Shown: positions 11,753 through 25,129, numbered from the stretch's first letter. The stretch is DNA of 64,000 bases from Photorhabdus bodei (GCF_003287735.1 NZ_NSCM01000007.1:123285-187284); one strand, 5' to 3'. The notes: generated from the letters alone by a model not told the origin. A program made the numbers and translations.

Positions 11753-11835
11753 TGTTAATGATTTATCTAACAACATGAAATAACTTTGTATTCATAGCAA
11801 AAAAGCCATAGCTTCTCAATTCAACAAATTTCATA

Positions 11836-11962
11836 TATACCCGTTATCCTTCAAGTTGCCTCTTTGTTGGCTGCACTCACTCACCCCGGTCATATAGTTA
11901 TCTATGCTTCCGGAGATTCGCTCCCTTGCCGTCGCGATCCATCTTGAAATCCATAGGGTATA
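11836..11962 (-). repeat. ERIC element, copy 6
   Basis: Full-length copy from TATACCCGTTATCCTTCAAG to CCATAGGGTATA, with a few changes in the core (GCTTCCGGAGATTCGC). It ends 18 bases from the asmA stop. Confidence 0.9.
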
Positions 11963-11980
11963 TATGAATATAACCCTCGC

Positions 11981-13813
11981 TTAATTACTGCTACGTTCAA
12001 CCCAATCGTTAATAGCCTGTTTTACCTTGTTCTCCAACTCATTATTTAGCAATTGCTCAATATCCAAATTGTATTGCAGATTACTCCAATTACCGTAAAC
12101 CCTCAGAGGCACTTTCATTTTTCGCAGACGATTAACCAATTCATTATCCTTGCCCCATCCTTGTGTTATCTGTACTTTTAAAGCGATATCAATATGTTGT
12201 TTAAGCAGATTAGTCTTACCCTGCCCATCAATATTCAGCAAATCGGATACCGCATGCAGTCGACTGATTTTTATATCACCTCGATTCAGTACCGCTTTAA
12301 CATCAAGCTTTTTAGCGCGGGTGAAATTATCCATATTATCAGGGATATTCACTTTATCCGTTGCACGAGCAACAGATTGCTGGATTAATTGGGGGATATT
12401 TAATCCATACATTTTGGCATTAACTAAACTGAAATTAAGATCACCCTGCCAAATATGCGAAATCGCATAACCATCATATCCTTTACCAGAAAGATCCCCA
12501 TTCAGATCGAATTTACCACTAAATGCCGGTGGTAAGGAAAAGGCTTTGAGTACTGGTTCCAGTTCTATATTCCGCAGTAAAGGTTTTGCGTGTAACTTAA
12601 GTTGATTACCCGTTGCATCTAAAATAACCGGAATAGAGAAATCACCACCAAATAATTTGCCATTCAGAGTAGAAATTTCAGCAGTACCACTATTATTTGT
12701 CGCTTTCAATATCAGATTATCGATCTCCATTCCTCGATAAACAAATTTGTCCGCATTAATAGTCACATTGGCGTTAAAGTCATTTAGAAATGCAGTGCTA
12801 TAATCAGGCGGGGCAGAGCTTGAAACGGCGATTACCGGTTTAGCTGAACTATTCTCTATCCGGTAATAACGTTTAACTTCTGAATCCTCTTTAGGAAGCA
12901 AGTCCCATCCCATCAGATTATCTAAATTCAGTTTTTGGGAAGATAAATCGATCCGATAATCCGCATGAGCCCCCAACATTGCTTTTATACTGCCATGCAG
13001 TTCACTCTCATTAGCGGTGAAACTTAGCGTCTGTAAAGAAATTGTTTGCGGCCCATCTGTCGTCTCTTTTTGATAAACAGCATGTACTTTTCCTGAACCA
13101 CTAATTCCTCCCGTAGGTATACCTGCGCCCTGGAGTTGGTAATCAAAGGAGTCAATATTACCCGCAACACGATATGGATAATTAGTAATATCGACATCCG
13201 CATTAAGATTAAAAGCCAAGTCTTGCTGATTCTTACTGACTTTGCTACTTAACTCCACGCTGATATGGTTTTGGTTATCTCGCTCCATTAGTAGATTAAT
13301 ATCGCGGACATTTAACTGCTCATGATCATCTCGCTGCCAAATAAGCAAACTATCCGCGATCTTAATTCTGGCGATATCAAGCTTCCAACCCTCACCCTTC
13401 GCAACAGAGTTGGCTGTACTCCCTGTTGGTGCAATAGGGGTATTCTCTTTTTTCTGCGACTGGCTCTCCGGGGTTACTCTCAATATCGCCCCTTTCAGCA
13501 TCACCTCTTTAACTGCAAGCTGATGAGAAAGAAGCGGCCACAACTCCACATCAAGACGCATATTTTCTGCCGTCACTGTTGGTTGAGCCGCTCCTGGGGC
13601 CGTTAATGACATACGCCCGGTAATGATGCTCAATTTTGGCCAGACATGCCAGCGCATACCATCTTGCAAGACGAGTTGGTAGCCACTCTTCTTTTGCACC
13701 TGCTTGACCATATAAGCCCGAAAGTCATTTGGGTTTACTAACATGACTAATGCTGCCAGACCGGTAATAATCACAACCAGCAAAATAATCAGTGTCGTCA
13801 GCAATCTCTTCAT
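11981..13813 (-). CDS. asmA: AsmA outer-membrane assembly / lipid-transfer-like protein
   Basis: AsmA family protein with an N-terminal membrane anchor (about residues 2-24, MKRLLTTLIILLVVIITGLA) and a large periplasmic beta-rich body. In E. coli AsmA affects outer-membrane protein assembly, and the family is now viewed as bridge-like lipid-transfer proteins. The 610 residues are close to the E. coli 617. I start at 13813, where GAGGA lies upstream and the N-terminus matches; an in-frame extension to 13846 has no family support. It is followed on the same strand by no further gene, and dcd lies 58 bases upstream in the same direction. Confidence 0.93.
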   Translation of the reverse strand: MKRLLTTLIILLVVIITGLAALVMLVNPNDFRAYMVKQVQKKSGYQLVLQDGMRWHVWPKLSIITGRMSLTAPGAAQPTVTAENMRLDVELWPLLSHQLAVKEVMLKGAILRVTPESQSQKKENTPIAPTGSTANSVAKGEGWKLDIARIKIADSLLIWQRDDHEQLNVRDINLLMERDNQNHISVELSSKVSKNQQDLAFNLNADVDITNYPYRVAGNIDSFDYQLQGAGIPTGGISGSGKVHAVYQKETTDGPQTISLQTLSFTANESELHGSIKAMLGAHADYRIDLSSQKLNLDNLMGWDLLPKEDSEVKRYYRIENSSAKPVIAVSSSAPPDYSTAFLNDFNANVTINADKFVYRGMEIDNLILKATNNSGTAEISTLNGKLFGGDFSIPVILDATGNQLKLHAKPLLRNIELEPVLKAFSLPPAFSGKFDLNGDLSGKGYDGYAISHIWQGDLNFSLVNAKMYGLNIPQLIQQSVARATDKVNIPDNMDNFTRAKKLDVKAVLNRGDIKISRLHAVSDLLNIDGQGKTNLLKQHIDIALKVQITQGWGKDNELVNRLRKMKVPLRVYGNWSNLQYNLDIEQLLNNELENKVKQAINDWVERSSN

Positions 13814-13871
13814 GACTTCCTCAGCTTTTTTTGTCAAAACAGTCAATGCAACTCAATAGCCGATAAAAATG

Positions 13872-14453
13872 TTAATCTTCATCAATACGGCTACTCACCG
13901 CACCCTGTTGGTTTTTATATTTCGCATCTTGACGACGGTTATACGGACGGTCAGCGGAACCAGACAATGGCTCAAAACTCAAAGCACCGATGACCATACC
14001 CGGACGTAACGCCAGAGGCAATTTACCAGAGTTATAGAATTCAAGAACAATCTGACCATGCCAGCCCGGATCAATCCGGTGTGCTGTCACGTGTACCATC
14101 AACCCAAGACGAGCAAGAGAAGAACGGCCATCAAGCCAGCCCACCAAATCGTCCGGCAATGTGACAGATTCCAGCGTAACGGCCAATGCCAACTCGCCAG
14201 GATGGAGGAAAAAAACCTCATCGTCAGACAGAATTATTTCATCACTCATCACACGATCAAGCGCAGCACCGACCTCATCTTTCGGGCCACTCAAATCAAT
14301 ATATGCCGCAGTATGACCACAGAAAACACGAAACTGATTCCCAAGGCGCACATCCGCAGTCGCCCCGTTAATACGTTCAATCGGCGGACGTGGAGCAATG
14401 ACCAATTTACCTTCATCAAGCCATTTAATAATGTCGCGGTCACAGAGTCGCAT
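13872..14453 (-). CDS. dcd: dCTP deaminase
   Basis: Trimeric enzyme that deaminates dCTP to dUTP, the main source of dUMP for thymidylate synthesis. At 193 residues it has exactly the enterobacterial length. The active-site segment [37 protein letters not shown] holds the catalytic Glu and the SSLAR motif. The C-terminal tail with [14 protein letters not shown] is the nucleotide-closing arm. It lies between udk and asmA as in E. coli, but is separated from udk by an ERIC. Confidence 0.97.
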   Translation of the reverse strand: MRLCDRDIIKWLDEGKLVIAPRPPIERINGATADVRLGNQFRVFCGHTAAYIDLSGPKDEVGAALDRVMSDEIILSDDEVFFLHPGELALAVTLESVTLPDDLVGWLDGRSSLARLGLMVHVTAHRIDPGWHGQIVLEFYNSGKLPLALRPGMVIGALSFEPLSGSADRPYNRRQDAKYKNQQGAVSSRIDED

Positions 14454-14509
14454 TATTTCCTCTCCAATACGATGCTGCTTATCAATTCAATGACTGACAA
14501 GCAAAGTTT

Positions 14510-14634
14510 TATATCCGTTATCTTTCAAGTTGCCTCTTTGTTGGCTGCACTCACTCCCAGTCACATAGTTCGCTATGCTCCCGGGGATTCGCTCCCTTGC
14601 CGTCGCGACGCATCTTGAAATCCATAGGGTATAT
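14510..14634 (-). repeat. ERIC element, copy 7, abutting the udk stop codon
   Basis: Runs from TATATCCGTTATCTTTCAAG to CCATAGGGTATAT. The core has lost a few bases (ACTCACTCCCAGTCACATAG). Its right end reaches the udk stop codon, so the hairpin lies in the udk-dcd transcript. Confidence 0.88.
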
Positions 14635-15275
14635 TATTCGCAGAACTGACCAATTTTGGCTTTCAATATATCAATTGCTACTCGGTTTTTACCCCCGCGC
14701 GGCACAATAATATCTGCATATTGCTTTGATGGTTCAATAAATTGCAGGAACATTGGACGCACGGTTTTATGATATTGCTCAATAACCGAATCCAGAGAAC
14801 GCCCCCGTTCATGCACATCCCGCTTAATACGACGCATAAGGCAAATATCCAGTGGCGTATCAACAAAAATAGAGAAGTCCATCTCCTGGCGCAAGCGCTT
14901 ATCGGTCAATAATAGAATACCTTCCAGAATAATAACCCTTTTCGGTGCAAAATGAATCGCTTCTGGTTTACGAGTATGAGCAACATAATCGTATTGTGGT
15001 AATTCAATTGATTCACCCATTTTCAGCGCTTGTAGGTGAGAAAAGAGCAGATTGTGATCCATTGAGCTTGGATGGTCATAATTAGTCTTATAACGCTCTT
15101 CCATTGATAGATTGCTCTGATCTTTATAATAGCAATCCTCTGGTATAATACCGATATTGTGATCACCAACCTGAGCGCGTAATTCACGATAAAGTGTATT
15201 AGCAATGAGACTTTTACCTGAGGCAGATGCACCAGAAATTCCTACAATTGTGCACTGATATGCTTCGTCAGCCAT
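14634..15275 (-). CDS. udk: Uridine/cytidine kinase
   Basis: Pyrimidine salvage kinase that phosphorylates uridine and cytidine to UMP and CMP. The P-loop [11 protein letters not shown] is at about residues 12-22. The conserved [19 protein letters not shown] and EGILLL segments, and the lid motif [18 protein letters not shown], are all present. Length is 213 residues, as in E. coli. It is the first gene of the udk-dcd-asmA direction group, and the stop codon coincides with the end of an ERIC. Confidence 0.97.
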   Translation of the reverse strand: MADEAYQCTIVGISGASASGKSLIANTLYRELRAQVGDHNIGIIPEDCYYKDQSNLSMEERYKTNYDHPSSMDHNLLFSHLQALKMGESIELPQYDYVAHTRKPEAIHFAPKRVIILEGILLLTDKRLRQEMDFSIFVDTPLDICLMRRIKRDVHERGRSLDSVIEQYHKTVRPMFLQFIEPSKQYADIIVPRGGKNRVAIDILKAKIGQFCE

Positions 15276-15308
15276 AATAAAGATAACCTGATTCTAGAAA
15301 AAATGGGA

Positions 15309-15332
15309 ACAAAGCACTTATGAGTGCTTTGT
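15309..15332 (-). terminator. Hairpin between mrp and udk
   Basis: Perfect 10-bp stem ACAAAGCACT / AGTGCTTTGT with a four-base loop. On the - strand it is followed a few bases later by TTTTTT, so it could end mrp transcription or attenuate udk. Confidence 0.6.
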
Positions 15333-15530
15333 TTGGCGAGATTATAGGGAGTTAATGCTATCTGTTCCAGTGTAAACAAGAGAAGTCTCACTTTTTTCGA
15401 AGCGTTTCGCATAAAAACCATGTAACGAAGGAAATCGAACAAGCATACTTCTCCCCACACAAAATCTCCCCATGCAAAAAACGGGCAATGAAAACATCCA
15501 CCACCCGTTATCATCAATCAAATACTTGCA

Positions 15531-16643
15531 TTAAACAGCACGGAACGAAATTTCTGTTGGTATCTTCTCACCTTGCCAATACATCTGTGCTGAAATATTC
15601 GCGGCAATTTCGCGATAAATATCGGTAAATTCACTATCAGGATTACTGATAACGGTTGGCTGACCACGATCAAGATCTTCACGCAGTGAAATATGCAGCG
15701 GGATTTGTCCCAATAATTTACAGTGATATTTAGCCACCAATTTTTCCGCCCCACCGGTACCAAAAATAGGTTCCAGGTGACCACAGTTACCACAAATATG
15801 CGTACTCATGTTTTCAATAATACCCAATACAGGCACCTTCACTTTCTGGAACATGACGATACCTTTCATTGCGTCAATTAAGGCAATATCCTGAGGCGTT
15901 GTTACCACTAGCGCCCCCGTTACCGGGATGTTTTGTGACAAAGTGAGCTGAATATCACCGGTTCCTGGTGGCATATCGATAACCAGATAATCAAGATCCG
16001 GCCATAATGTATCCTGTAACATCTGCATCAATGCTTTACTCGCCATTGGGCCGCGCCATACCATTGCATTGTCATCTGTTACTAAATAACCAATCGAGTT
16101 AGTGGCAAGGCCATGAGTCATAATCGGCGCCATATGCTGCCCGTCCGGGGAAGTTGGGCGCTCTTTGGTGGTTCCCAACATACTCGGAACAGAAGGACCG
16201 TAGATATCTGCATCCAGAATACCGACTTTTGCCCCCTCCTGAGCCAATGCCAGCGCCAGGTTTACGGCAGTGCTGGATTTACCCACCCCACCTTTACCCG
16301 AGCTGACAGCCAAAATATTGCGGACACCATTAATTCCCGGCAAATCATTAGCGCGACGTAATGTGCTGATATCATGGATCAATTTCCACGCCACCGATTT
16401 TGCACCAGTTACCGCCTGTAATTTTTCCGTTGTCGCTGCTTTTAATGCCTTAAAACCGCTTTGCCAGACAAACGGCATCAGTAATTCAATGTGCAAGACA
16501 CCATCAAGCATCGTGCAATGATGTAGGGCCTTCAATGTTGTCAAATCACGTTCTAGTGTCAGGTGTGTAAAAGTAGTAAGTATTTTTGTTACCTGAGATT
16601 TCAGCAGGTCAGGATTGGTCTGCTCGGGGGATTGTGAGTTCAT
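15531..16643 (-). CDS. mrp: Mrp/ApbC iron-sulfur cluster carrier ATPase
   Basis: Mrp/NBP35-type P-loop ATPase of 370 residues that carries Fe-S clusters to target proteins. An N-terminal DUF59/MIP18-like domain (about 1-95) is followed by the deviant Walker A GKGGVGKSSTAVNLA. Next come DADIYGPSVPSMLG, the switch region DMPPGTGD, and the cluster-binding CxxC pair in HICGNCGH. I start at 16643 (MNSQSPEQ), preceded by AGGAGCC. The gene is divergent from metG, as in E. coli. Confidence 0.95.
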   Translation of the reverse strand: MNSQSPEQTNPDLLKSQVTKILTTFTHLTLERDLTTLKALHHCTMLDGVLHIELLMPFVWQSGFKALKAATTEKLQAVTGAKSVAWKLIHDISTLRRANDLPGINGVRNILAVSSGKGGVGKSSTAVNLALALAQEGAKVGILDADIYGPSVPSMLGTTKERPTSPDGQHMAPIMTHGLATNSIGYLVTDDNAMVWRGPMASKALMQMLQDTLWPDLDYLVIDMPPGTGDIQLTLSQNIPVTGALVVTTPQDIALIDAMKGIVMFQKVKVPVLGIIENMSTHICGNCGHLEPIFGTGGAEKLVAKYHCKLLGQIPLHISLREDLDRGQPTVISNPDSEFTDIYREIAANISAQMYWQGEKIPTEISFRAV

Positions 16644-16904
16644 CCCGGCTCCTTTAATGATTATCATTAGCTAAAAACCATCTCTCCATCATAACAGAAC
16701 CCAATGCGTTCGGATAAAATTAGCGACAAAAACCCGCTTTCCGCTCACTGATCCAATTTTTATCCATTGACAGCCTCTGAAGTATTTAGGTTTCAAGACG
16801 CACTGGATAAAACTCACTAATATTAAACCTTACCCTAGCGACAATTTTTTTGATCGGTTAACATCAAACTTCCTTTTTCACTTATTGGAAGTCAGATCCT
16901 TACT

Positions 16905-18932
16905 ATGTCTCAAGTCGCAAAAAAATTATTGGTAACGTGCGCGTTGCCATATGCTAACGGTCCAATCCATCTCGGTCACATGCTGGAACATATCCAAGCA
17001 GATATTTGGGTCCGTTTTCAGCGAATGCGCGGCAAAGAGGTTCACTTTATCTGTGCCGATGACGCTCATGGAACACCAATCATGCTGAAAGCTCAGCAAA
17101 TGGGTATTGCTCCTGAAGAGATGATCACAACGGTGAACCAAGAGCATCATCAGGATTTTACTGGCTTTTCAGTGAGCTATGATAACTATCACTCTACGCA
17201 TAGCGAAGAGAACCAAACGTTATCAACCAAAATCTATCTCGAACTGAAAAAAAACGGTCATATTAAAAATCGTACTATTTCTCAGTTATATGATCCTGAG
17301 AAAAATATGTTTCTGCCGGATCGCTTTGTGAAAGGTAGCTGCCCGAAATGCAAGGCAGAAGATCAGTATGGCGATAACTGTGAAGTTTGCGGATCAACCT
17401 ACAGCCCAACTGAGCTACTCAACCCACGTTCCGCTGTCTCCGGCGCGACGCCAGAAATGCGTGAAACAGAACACTTCTTCTTCGATCTGCCCGCATTCAG
17501 TAACATGTTACAAGCCTGGACCCGCTCCGGCGCATTGCAGGAACAAGTTGCTAACAAAATGCAGGAATGGTTTGAATCCGGTTTACAACAGTGGGATATC
17601 ACCCGTGACGCCCCCTATTTCGGTTTTGAAATTCCTGATGCACCGGGCAAATATTTCTATGTCTGGCTGGATGCTCCTATTGGCTATATGGGTTCTTTCC
17701 AAAACCTGTGTGATAAACGCGGAAATCTAAGCTTTGATGAGTTCTGGGCAAAAGATTCCACCGCTGATCTTTATCATTTTATCGGTAAAGACATTGTTTA
17801 TTTCCACAGCCTGTTCTGGCCTGCCATGCTGGAAGGCAGCGGTTACCGTAAACCAACCAACGTGTTTGTTCACGGCTATGTCACCGTCAACGGTGCGAAG
17901 ATGTCCAAATCCCGTGGTACTTTCATTAAAGCCAGCACTTATTTGGATCATCTAGATGCAGACTGTTTGCGTTATTACTATGCAGCCAAACTCTCTGCTC
18001 GCATTGATGATATCGATCTGAATCTGGAAGATTTTGTTCAGCGTGTTAACAGCGATATCGTTAATAAAGTTGTTAACCTAGCCTCCCGTAATGCAGGCTT
18101 CATTAATAAACGCTTTAACGGCAAGCTGGCGGATAAACTGGCTGATCCGGTGCTTTACCAACAGTTTATTGATGGGGCAAAGGTGATTGCAGAAGAGTTT
18201 AGTAACCGCGAATTCAGCAAAGCAATCCGTGAAATCATGGCACTGGCTGATTTGGCAAACCGTTATGTGGATGAGCAAGCGCCGTGGGTGGTGGCAAAAG
18301 AAGCAGGCCGTGATGCCGATCTTCAAGCTATCTGTTCAATGGGCATCAACCTGTTCCGCGTTTTGATGACTTTCCTGAAACCCGTTTTACCAAGTCTGGC
18401 AGAACGCGCGGAAGCTTTCTTAAATACAGAATTCACCTGGCATGGTATTGAACAGCCGCTGCTGGATCATCAAGTTTCTGCCTTTAAGGCCCTGTTCAAT
18501 CGCATTGATATGGATAAAGTGGACGCTATGGTCGCGGCATCGAAAGAGAGCATCAACACACCACAAAAAGTCAGCGGTCCACTGGCAGAAGATCCGATTC
18601 AGGACACGATCACCTTTGATGATTTTGCCAAAGTTGATATGCGCGTCGCCCTTATTAAACAGGCTGATTTTGTCGAAGGCTCAGATAAGTTGCTGAAACT
18701 GATGCTGGATCTGGGCGGCGAAACCCGTCAGGTATTTTCTGGTATCCGCTCCAGTTATCCTGATCCAAAAGCGCTGGAAGGCCGTTTAACCATTATGGTA
18801 GCCAATCTGGCGCCACGCAAAATGCGCTTTGGTATTTCAGAAGGGATGGTTATGGCGGCCGGACCTGGTGGAAAAGATATCTTCTTGCTCAGCCCAGACA
18901 GCGGCGCCCAACCCGGTATGCAAGTGAAATAA
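16905..18932 (+). CDS. metG: Methionyl-tRNA synthetase
   Basis: Class I aminoacyl-tRNA synthetase of 675 residues that charges initiator and elongator tRNA(Met). The HIGH-type motif is HLGH at residues 22-25 and the KMSKS loop is intact in [13 protein letters not shown] zinc knuckle with CPKC and CEVC lies near residues 145-162. The C-terminal tRNA-binding (EMAP-like) domain covers about 575-675, as in other homodimeric enterobacterial enzymes. The gene has its own promoter region shared with the divergent mrp, and a strong terminator. Confidence 0.98.
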   Translation: MSQVAKKLLVTCALPYANGPIHLGHMLEHIQADIWVRFQRMRGKEVHFICADDAHGTPIMLKAQQMGIAPEEMITTVNQEHHQDFTGFSVSYDNYHSTHSEENQTLSTKIYLELKKNGHIKNRTISQLYDPEKNMFLPDRFVKGSCPKCKAEDQYGDNCEVCGSTYSPTELLNPRSAVSGATPEMRETEHFFFDLPAFSNMLQAWTRSGALQEQVANKMQEWFESGLQQWDITRDAPYFGFEIPDAPGKYFYVWLDAPIGYMGSFQNLCDKRGNLSFDEFWAKDSTADLYHFIGKDIVYFHSLFWPAMLEGSGYRKPTNVFVHGYVTVNGAKMSKSRGTFIKASTYLDHLDADCLRYYYAAKLSARIDDIDLNLEDFVQRVNSDIVNKVVNLASRNAGFINKRFNGKLADKLADPVLYQQFIDGAKVIAEEFSNREFSKAIREIMALADLANRYVDEQAPWVVAKEAGRDADLQAICSMGINLFRVLMTFLKPVLPSLAERAEAFLNTEFTWHGIEQPLLDHQVSAFKALFNRIDMDKVDAMVAASKESINTPQKVSGPLAEDPIQDTITFDDFAKVDMRVALIKQADFVEGSDKLLKLMLDLGGETRQVFSGIRSSYPDPKALEGRLTIMVANLAPRKMRFGISEGMVMAAGPGGKDIFLLSPDSGAQPGMQVK

Positions 18933-18963
18933 CCGTTAATTTATTTCACTGATATTTTTACTC

Positions 18964-18992
18964 ACGGGGATCAGCAATGGTCCCCGTTTTTT
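18964..18992 (+). terminator. metG rho-independent terminator
   Basis: Stem ACGGGGA / TCCCCGT with a 10-base loop, followed by seven T residues. Confidence 0.88.
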
Positions 18993-19064
18993 TAAATGTG
19001 AGCTATGGCACCTTCCCAAGGTTAATTGTATGATGAATACCTCACCGGAATTAGGAATTTTGTT

Positions 19065-19493
19065 ATGTCGTTTCGTGAAGTACTGATTGTTGGTTGGCAG
19101 TACCTGCGAGCATTTGTTCTGATTTATTTATGTTTGCTGACAGGTAATGCCATTTCTTCCCTACTACCCATCATTATTCCCGGCAGTATTATCGGTATGT
19201 TGATCTTGTTCGTTTTATTAGCTTTCCAGCTGATTCCTGCTCATTGGGCAAAACCAGGCTGTAGCCTGTTACTAAAAAATATGACTTTGCTGTTTCTGCC
19301 TATTGGCGTAGGCGTAATGAATTATTACGATCAACTCAGCCAACAGATAATTCCGATTGTTTTTTCATGCCTGATCAGTACTGCAATTGTTATGATTATC
19401 GTTGCTTACAGTTCCCACTATGTTCATCATGAACGTCCAATTATAGGCTCCGCATCAGGAATTAAGAGTAAACAACAGAAACAAGAGAAATAA
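19065..19493 (+). CDS. yohJ: CidA/LrgA-family membrane protein YohJ
   Basis: Small inner-membrane protein of 142 residues with about four hydrophobic segments. It belongs to the LrgA/CidA family, which is holin-like and works with LrgB/CidB partners. The conserved [19 protein letters not shown] block matches E. coli YohJ. I start at 19065, where TTAGGA lies upstream and the family N-terminus begins; an upstream in-frame start at 19026 would add residues with no counterpart. It is followed after two bases by yohK, so the two are co-translated. Confidence 0.92.
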   Translation: MSFREVLIVGWQYLRAFVLIYLCLLTGNAISSLLPIIIPGSIIGMLILFVLLAFQLIPAHWAKPGCSLLLKNMTLLFLPIGVGVMNYYDQLSQQIIPIVFSCLISTAIVMIIVAYSSHYVHHERPIIGSASGIKSKQQKQEK

Positions 19494-19495
19494 AA

Positions 19496-20191
19496 ATGTT
19501 AAGTCACATTTGGTGGTCACTGCCATTAACATTGATTGTATTCTACACCGCAAGAAAACTTTCACTACGATGCAAAATTCCCATTCTGAACCCCTTATTG
19601 GTTTCTATCGCCGTCCTTATTCCAATATTGTTAATAACCCACACGCCTTATGAACACTATTTTGCCGGCAGCCAAATTCTAAATGATCTACTCCAGCCCG
19701 CCGTAGTTGCGCTGGCATTTCCTCTATATGAGCAGATACACCAGATCCGAGCCCAATGGAAGTCCATTATTAGCATCTGTTTTATCGGTAGTATTGTTGC
19801 TATGGTGACAGGCACTGCTATTGCCTTGTGGATGGGTGCCACGCCTGAAATGGCCGCTTCGATACTGCCTAAATCTGTCACAACACCAATAGCAATGGCA
19901 GTAGCAGACGCCATTGGCGGTATTCCTGCAATCAGTGCTGCTTGTGTCATTTTTGTCGGCATTCTCGGCGCAATATTTGGTCATAACCTGTTTGATCTTT
20001 TACAGGTAAAAACCAAAGCATCCCGCGGCTTAGCAATGGGAACGGCATCACATGCTTTGGGTACCGCCCGCTGTGCAGAGGTCAATTTCGTTGAAGGCGC
20101 ATACAGCTCATTGGCATTGATGACCTGCGGTATCATTACTTCACTAACAGCCCCTTTTGTATTCCCGGTGCTGCTATACCTATTTAGCTAG
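19496..20191 (+). CDS. yohK: CidB/LrgB-family membrane protein YohK
   Basis: A 231-residue polytopic inner-membrane protein of the LrgB/CidB family, matching E. coli YohK in length. Typical segments are the PKSVTTPIAMAVADAIGGIPA motif and GTASHALGTARC. The family is linked to murein hydrolase control in Gram-positives and to metabolite transport in plastids; the role in enterobacteria is unsettled. It is paired with yohJ and precedes cdd, the same order as in E. coli. Confidence 0.93.
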   Translation: MLSHIWWSLPLTLIVFYTARKLSLRCKIPILNPLLVSIAVLIPILLITHTPYEHYFAGSQILNDLLQPAVVALAFPLYEQIHQIRAQWKSIISICFIGSIVAMVTGTAIALWMGATPEMAASILPKSVTTPIAMAVADAIGGIPAISAACVIFVGILGAIFGHNLFDLLQVKTKASRGLAMGTASHALGTARCAEVNFVEGAYSSLALMTCGIITSLTAPFVFPVLLYLFS

Positions 20192-20258
20192 TATATCTGT
20201 TAGGAAATTTGATAATAATCGCTCGATTGCCAACTTCAATTACATAATTCTCATCATC

Positions 20259-20280
20259 TATATGATATTTATCACATTAC
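20259..20280. promoter_or_regulatory. Candidate CRP site upstream of cdd
   Basis: TATATGATATTTATCACATT keeps the downstream half TCACA and a TGATA upstream half with six-base spacing, close to the CRP consensus. It lies 53-74 bases before cdd. In E. coli cdd is controlled by CRP and CytR, so the position is sensible. Confidence 0.5.
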
Positions 20281-20332
20281 AAATCTCATCAGACAACTTA
20301 GAATGATCTTAAGTTAATTCGGAGATCACGCT

Positions 20333-21217
20333 ATGCAAGCTCGTTTTCACCCTATATGGGTACAGCTGCCATCTAAACTACAGGATGCACTTTTACCTTA
20401 CGCAGGAAACGATGACTTTCCTGCCATGCTCACTGCTGAACAGGCTAAATCTATTAAGAAAGCCTGCGGTTTTGACGATAACACCTTGGCTGTCGCCCTG
20501 TTGCCACTCGCAGCGGCATGTTCCCTGACACCAATATCACATTTTAATGTTGGTGCAATTGCCCGCGGTGAAAGCGGAAACCTCTATTTTGGCGCTAATA
20601 TGGAATTTGCTGGTGTACCACTACAGCAAACGATTCATGCTGAACAATGTGCGATTACCCACGCCTGGTTATTGGGCGAGAAAAGACTGGCATCTATTAC
20701 TGTGAATTACTCTCCGTGCGGCCACTGCCGTCAATTTATGAATGAACTTAATAGTGGCACCCAATTAGAGATTCATCTGCCAAAGCAGGCACCTTCAACA
20801 TTAGATCACTATCTGCCAGATTCTTTTGGTCCAAATGATCTGGGCATCACAACGTTGTTGATGGATCCGGTCAACCATGGCTATAAACTAGAAACGACGG
20901 ATAAATTAGTACTAACGGCATTAGATGCAGCAAACCAGAGCTATGCCCCATACAGTAATTCCTACAGTGGTACCGCACTTCTGGGAAAAGATGGAAGAAT
21001 TTATCCTGGGCGTTATGCAGAAAATGCCGCATTTAACCCAAGCTTGCCCCCATTACAAGCAGCGCTGATTCTGATGAACATTTCTGGTGGTGATTGCCTG
21101 GCTATCGAAAGAGCGGTGTTAGTTGAGGGAAAACACAGTGATTTATCCCAACGGAGTGCGACTCAATCTATACTTGCTGCGCTCGGTTGCAGCAAATTTG
21201 ATTACTACACTTTCTGA
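20333..21217 (+). CDS. cdd: Cytidine deaminase
   Basis: Homodimeric zinc enzyme that deaminates cytidine and deoxycytidine in pyrimidine salvage. Zinc and catalytic residues are visible: His102 and Glu104 in IHAEQC, with Cys129 and Cys132 in SPCGHC. The protein has the long two-domain enterobacterial form (294 residues), whose C-terminal half is a degenerate copy of the fold. It follows yohJK, probably with its own CRP-controlled promoter, and is ended by a hairpin at 21240-21263. Confidence 0.97.
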   Translation: MQARFHPIWVQLPSKLQDALLPYAGNDDFPAMLTAEQAKSIKKACGFDDNTLAVALLPLAAACSLTPISHFNVGAIARGESGNLYFGANMEFAGVPLQQTIHAEQCAITHAWLLGEKRLASITVNYSPCGHCRQFMNELNSGTQLEIHLPKQAPSTLDHYLPDSFGPNDLGITTLLMDPVNHGYKLETTDKLVLTALDAANQSYAPYSNSYSGTALLGKDGRIYPGRYAENAAFNPSLPPLQAALILMNISGGDCLAIERAVLVEGKHSDLSQRSATQSILAALGCSKFDYYTF

Positions 21218-21239
21218 GTTCAGTGGAAAATTCATTTTT

Positions 21240-21263
21240 CCCTCTATGCAGATAGAGGGTTTT
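21240..21263 (+). terminator. cdd terminator
   Basis: Stem CCCTCTA / TAGAGGG with a six-base loop followed by TTTTCC, with an outer GGAAAA / TTTTCC extension. Confidence 0.75.
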
Positions 21264-21429
21264 CCGCTGTAAAAAATAATTACCGTAACATTTTATTAGC
21301 TAACTCTGGATGTTATCTCTCATTTTTACTCATAATACCTCTAATTAAGTAACATTTACTGTACATATTTTTCCTATCTCTTAGGATCTGTAGCGACCTT
21401 TTATCCATTTAGTTCAAAGAGTAAGATTC

Positions 21430-23127
21430 ATGGAACTGGAACACGAAAGTAAACGTCCACTATACATTCCCTATGCCGGCCCAATTCTGTTGGAATTCCC
21501 CCTGCTGAATAAAGGCAGCGCTTTTACTAAGGAAGAACGCAGCAACTTTAATCTTTACGGTTTATTACCGGAAGCGGTCGAAACCATCGAAGAACAAGCT
21601 GAACGTGCCTATCGGCAGTATCTTGATTTCAAAAATGATGCAGATAAGCACATTTACCTGCGAAATATTCAGGACACTAACGAAACCCTGTTCTACCGCC
21701 TGCTGGATGCGCATTTGAACGAAATGATGCCGATCATCTATACCCCAACCGTCGGTGAAGCTTGTGAGCATTTTTCCGATATTTACCGCCGTGCCCGTGG
21801 CCTGTTCATCTCATATCCAAACAAAGCACATATTGATGACATGCTGCAAAATGCAACCAAACAAAATGTAAAAGTCATCGTTGTTACCGATGGTGAACGT
21901 ATCCTCGGTTTGGGCGACCAAGGCATTGGCGGAATGGGTATTCCTATCGGTAAGCTCTCCTTGTATACCTCCTGCGGTGGTATCAGCCCGGCTTATACAC
22001 TGCCAGTCGTCCTGGATGTAGGCACCAACAACCCGCAACGCCTGAATGACCCGTTATATATGGGCTGGCGTCACCCGCGTATCACGGGTGAAGAGTATGA
22101 TGAATTCATAGACGAATTTATTCAGGCTGTTAAACGCCGCTGGCCAAATGTATTGCTGCAATTTGAAGATTTCGCACAAAAAAATGCTATGCCTCTTCTT
22201 AATCGCTATCGCCATGAGATTTGTTGCTTTAATGATGATATTCAGGGAACTGCCGCCGTTACGTTAGGTAGCTTAATTGCCGCCAGTCGCGCGGCGGGCC
22301 GTCAATTGAAAGATCAAACGGTCACCTTCCTCGGCGCAGGTTCCGCTGGTTGCGGCATTGCAGAACAGATCGTCTCCCAAATGAAATCAGAAGGTTTAAG
22401 CGAAGAACAGGCTCGTGCCCGTATTTTCATGGTTGACCGTTTCGGTTTATTGACAGACAAGCTGCCAAATCTATTGGATTTCCAGAACAAGCTGGTGCAG
22501 AAAAGCGACTCATTGGCTAAATGGGATGTAAACAGCGATTCAATCTCGCTGCTCGATGTTGTCCGTAATGCTAAACCGACAGTATTGATTGGTGTTTCAG
22601 GTCAGGCAGGTTTGTTTACAGAAGAGATCATCCGTGAGATGCATAAACATTGTGAACGTCCAATCGTCATGCCATTATCGAATCCAACTTCCCGTGTTGA
22701 AGCCCGTCCCGAAGATATCATCAACTGGACGGATGGTGCCGCCTTGGTTGCAACAGGTAGTCCATTTAATCCGGTAAAATATAAAGATCAGGAGTATCCA
22801 ATAGCGCAATGTAACAATGCCTATATCTTCCCCGGCATTGGCTTGGGTGTCATTGCATCGGGGGCCAAACTGGTTACTGATGGTATGTTGATGGTAGCAA
22901 GCCGAACATTGGCGGATTGCTCACCCTTAGCCCAAGAGGGTCAAGGTCCGTTACTGCCACTTATCGATGATATTCAGGAAGTATCACGCAAAATTGCCAA
23001 ACAAGTCGCCAAAGAAGCACAAATACAGGGCGTTGCCACTGTGACCTCAGATGGAGCACTGGATGAAGCGATTGAACGCAACTTCTGGAAACCTGAGTAC
23101 CGCGTGTACAAACGTACTTCATTCTGA
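21430..23127 (+). CDS. maeA: NAD-dependent malic enzyme
   Basis: Oxidative decarboxylase converting malate to pyruvate with NAD, joining the TCA cycle to pyruvate metabolism. At 565 residues it has exactly the E. coli MaeA length. The malic enzyme signature [11 protein letters not shown], the substrate region [13 protein letters not shown] and the nucleotide-binding [14 protein letters not shown] are present. It is a single gene, 212 bases after cdd, with a strong terminator. Confidence 0.97.
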   Translation: MELEHESKRPLYIPYAGPILLEFPLLNKGSAFTKEERSNFNLYGLLPEAVETIEEQAERAYRQYLDFKNDADKHIYLRNIQDTNETLFYRLLDAHLNEMMPIIYTPTVGEACEHFSDIYRRARGLFISYPNKAHIDDMLQNATKQNVKVIVVTDGERILGLGDQGIGGMGIPIGKLSLYTSCGGISPAYTLPVVLDVGTNNPQRLNDPLYMGWRHPRITGEEYDEFIDEFIQAVKRRWPNVLLQFEDFAQKNAMPLLNRYRHEICCFNDDIQGTAAVTLGSLIAASRAAGRQLKDQTVTFLGAGSAGCGIAEQIVSQMKSEGLSEEQARARIFMVDRFGLLTDKLPNLLDFQNKLVQKSDSLAKWDVNSDSISLLDVVRNAKPTVLIGVSGQAGLFTEEIIREMHKHCERPIVMPLSNPTSRVEARPEDIINWTDGAALVATGSPFNPVKYKDQEYPIAQCNNAYIFPGIGLGVIASGAKLVTDGMLMVASRTLADCSPLAQEGQGPLLPLIDDIQEVSRKIAKQVAKEAQIQGVATVTSDGALDEAIERNFWKPEYRVYKRTSF

Positions 23128-23148
23128 TTTTTATCATTAAAAATACGT

Positions 23149-23187
23149 AAAAAGCTTGTTAGTTCTCTTTTACTATCAAGCTTTTTT
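23149..23187 (+). terminator. maeA terminator
   Basis: Stem AAAAAGCTTG / CAAGCTTTTTT with a 17-base loop. The A-tract and T-tract allow termination in both directions. Confidence 0.8.
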
Positions 23188-23259
23188 CTTACAGAGAAAA
23201 CTTGCTTCGAAATTTCAGGTAAAGTAGCCTTTAACAAATTCAGTCATTAATGTGTATAA

Positions 23260-25129
<1,870 letters not shown>

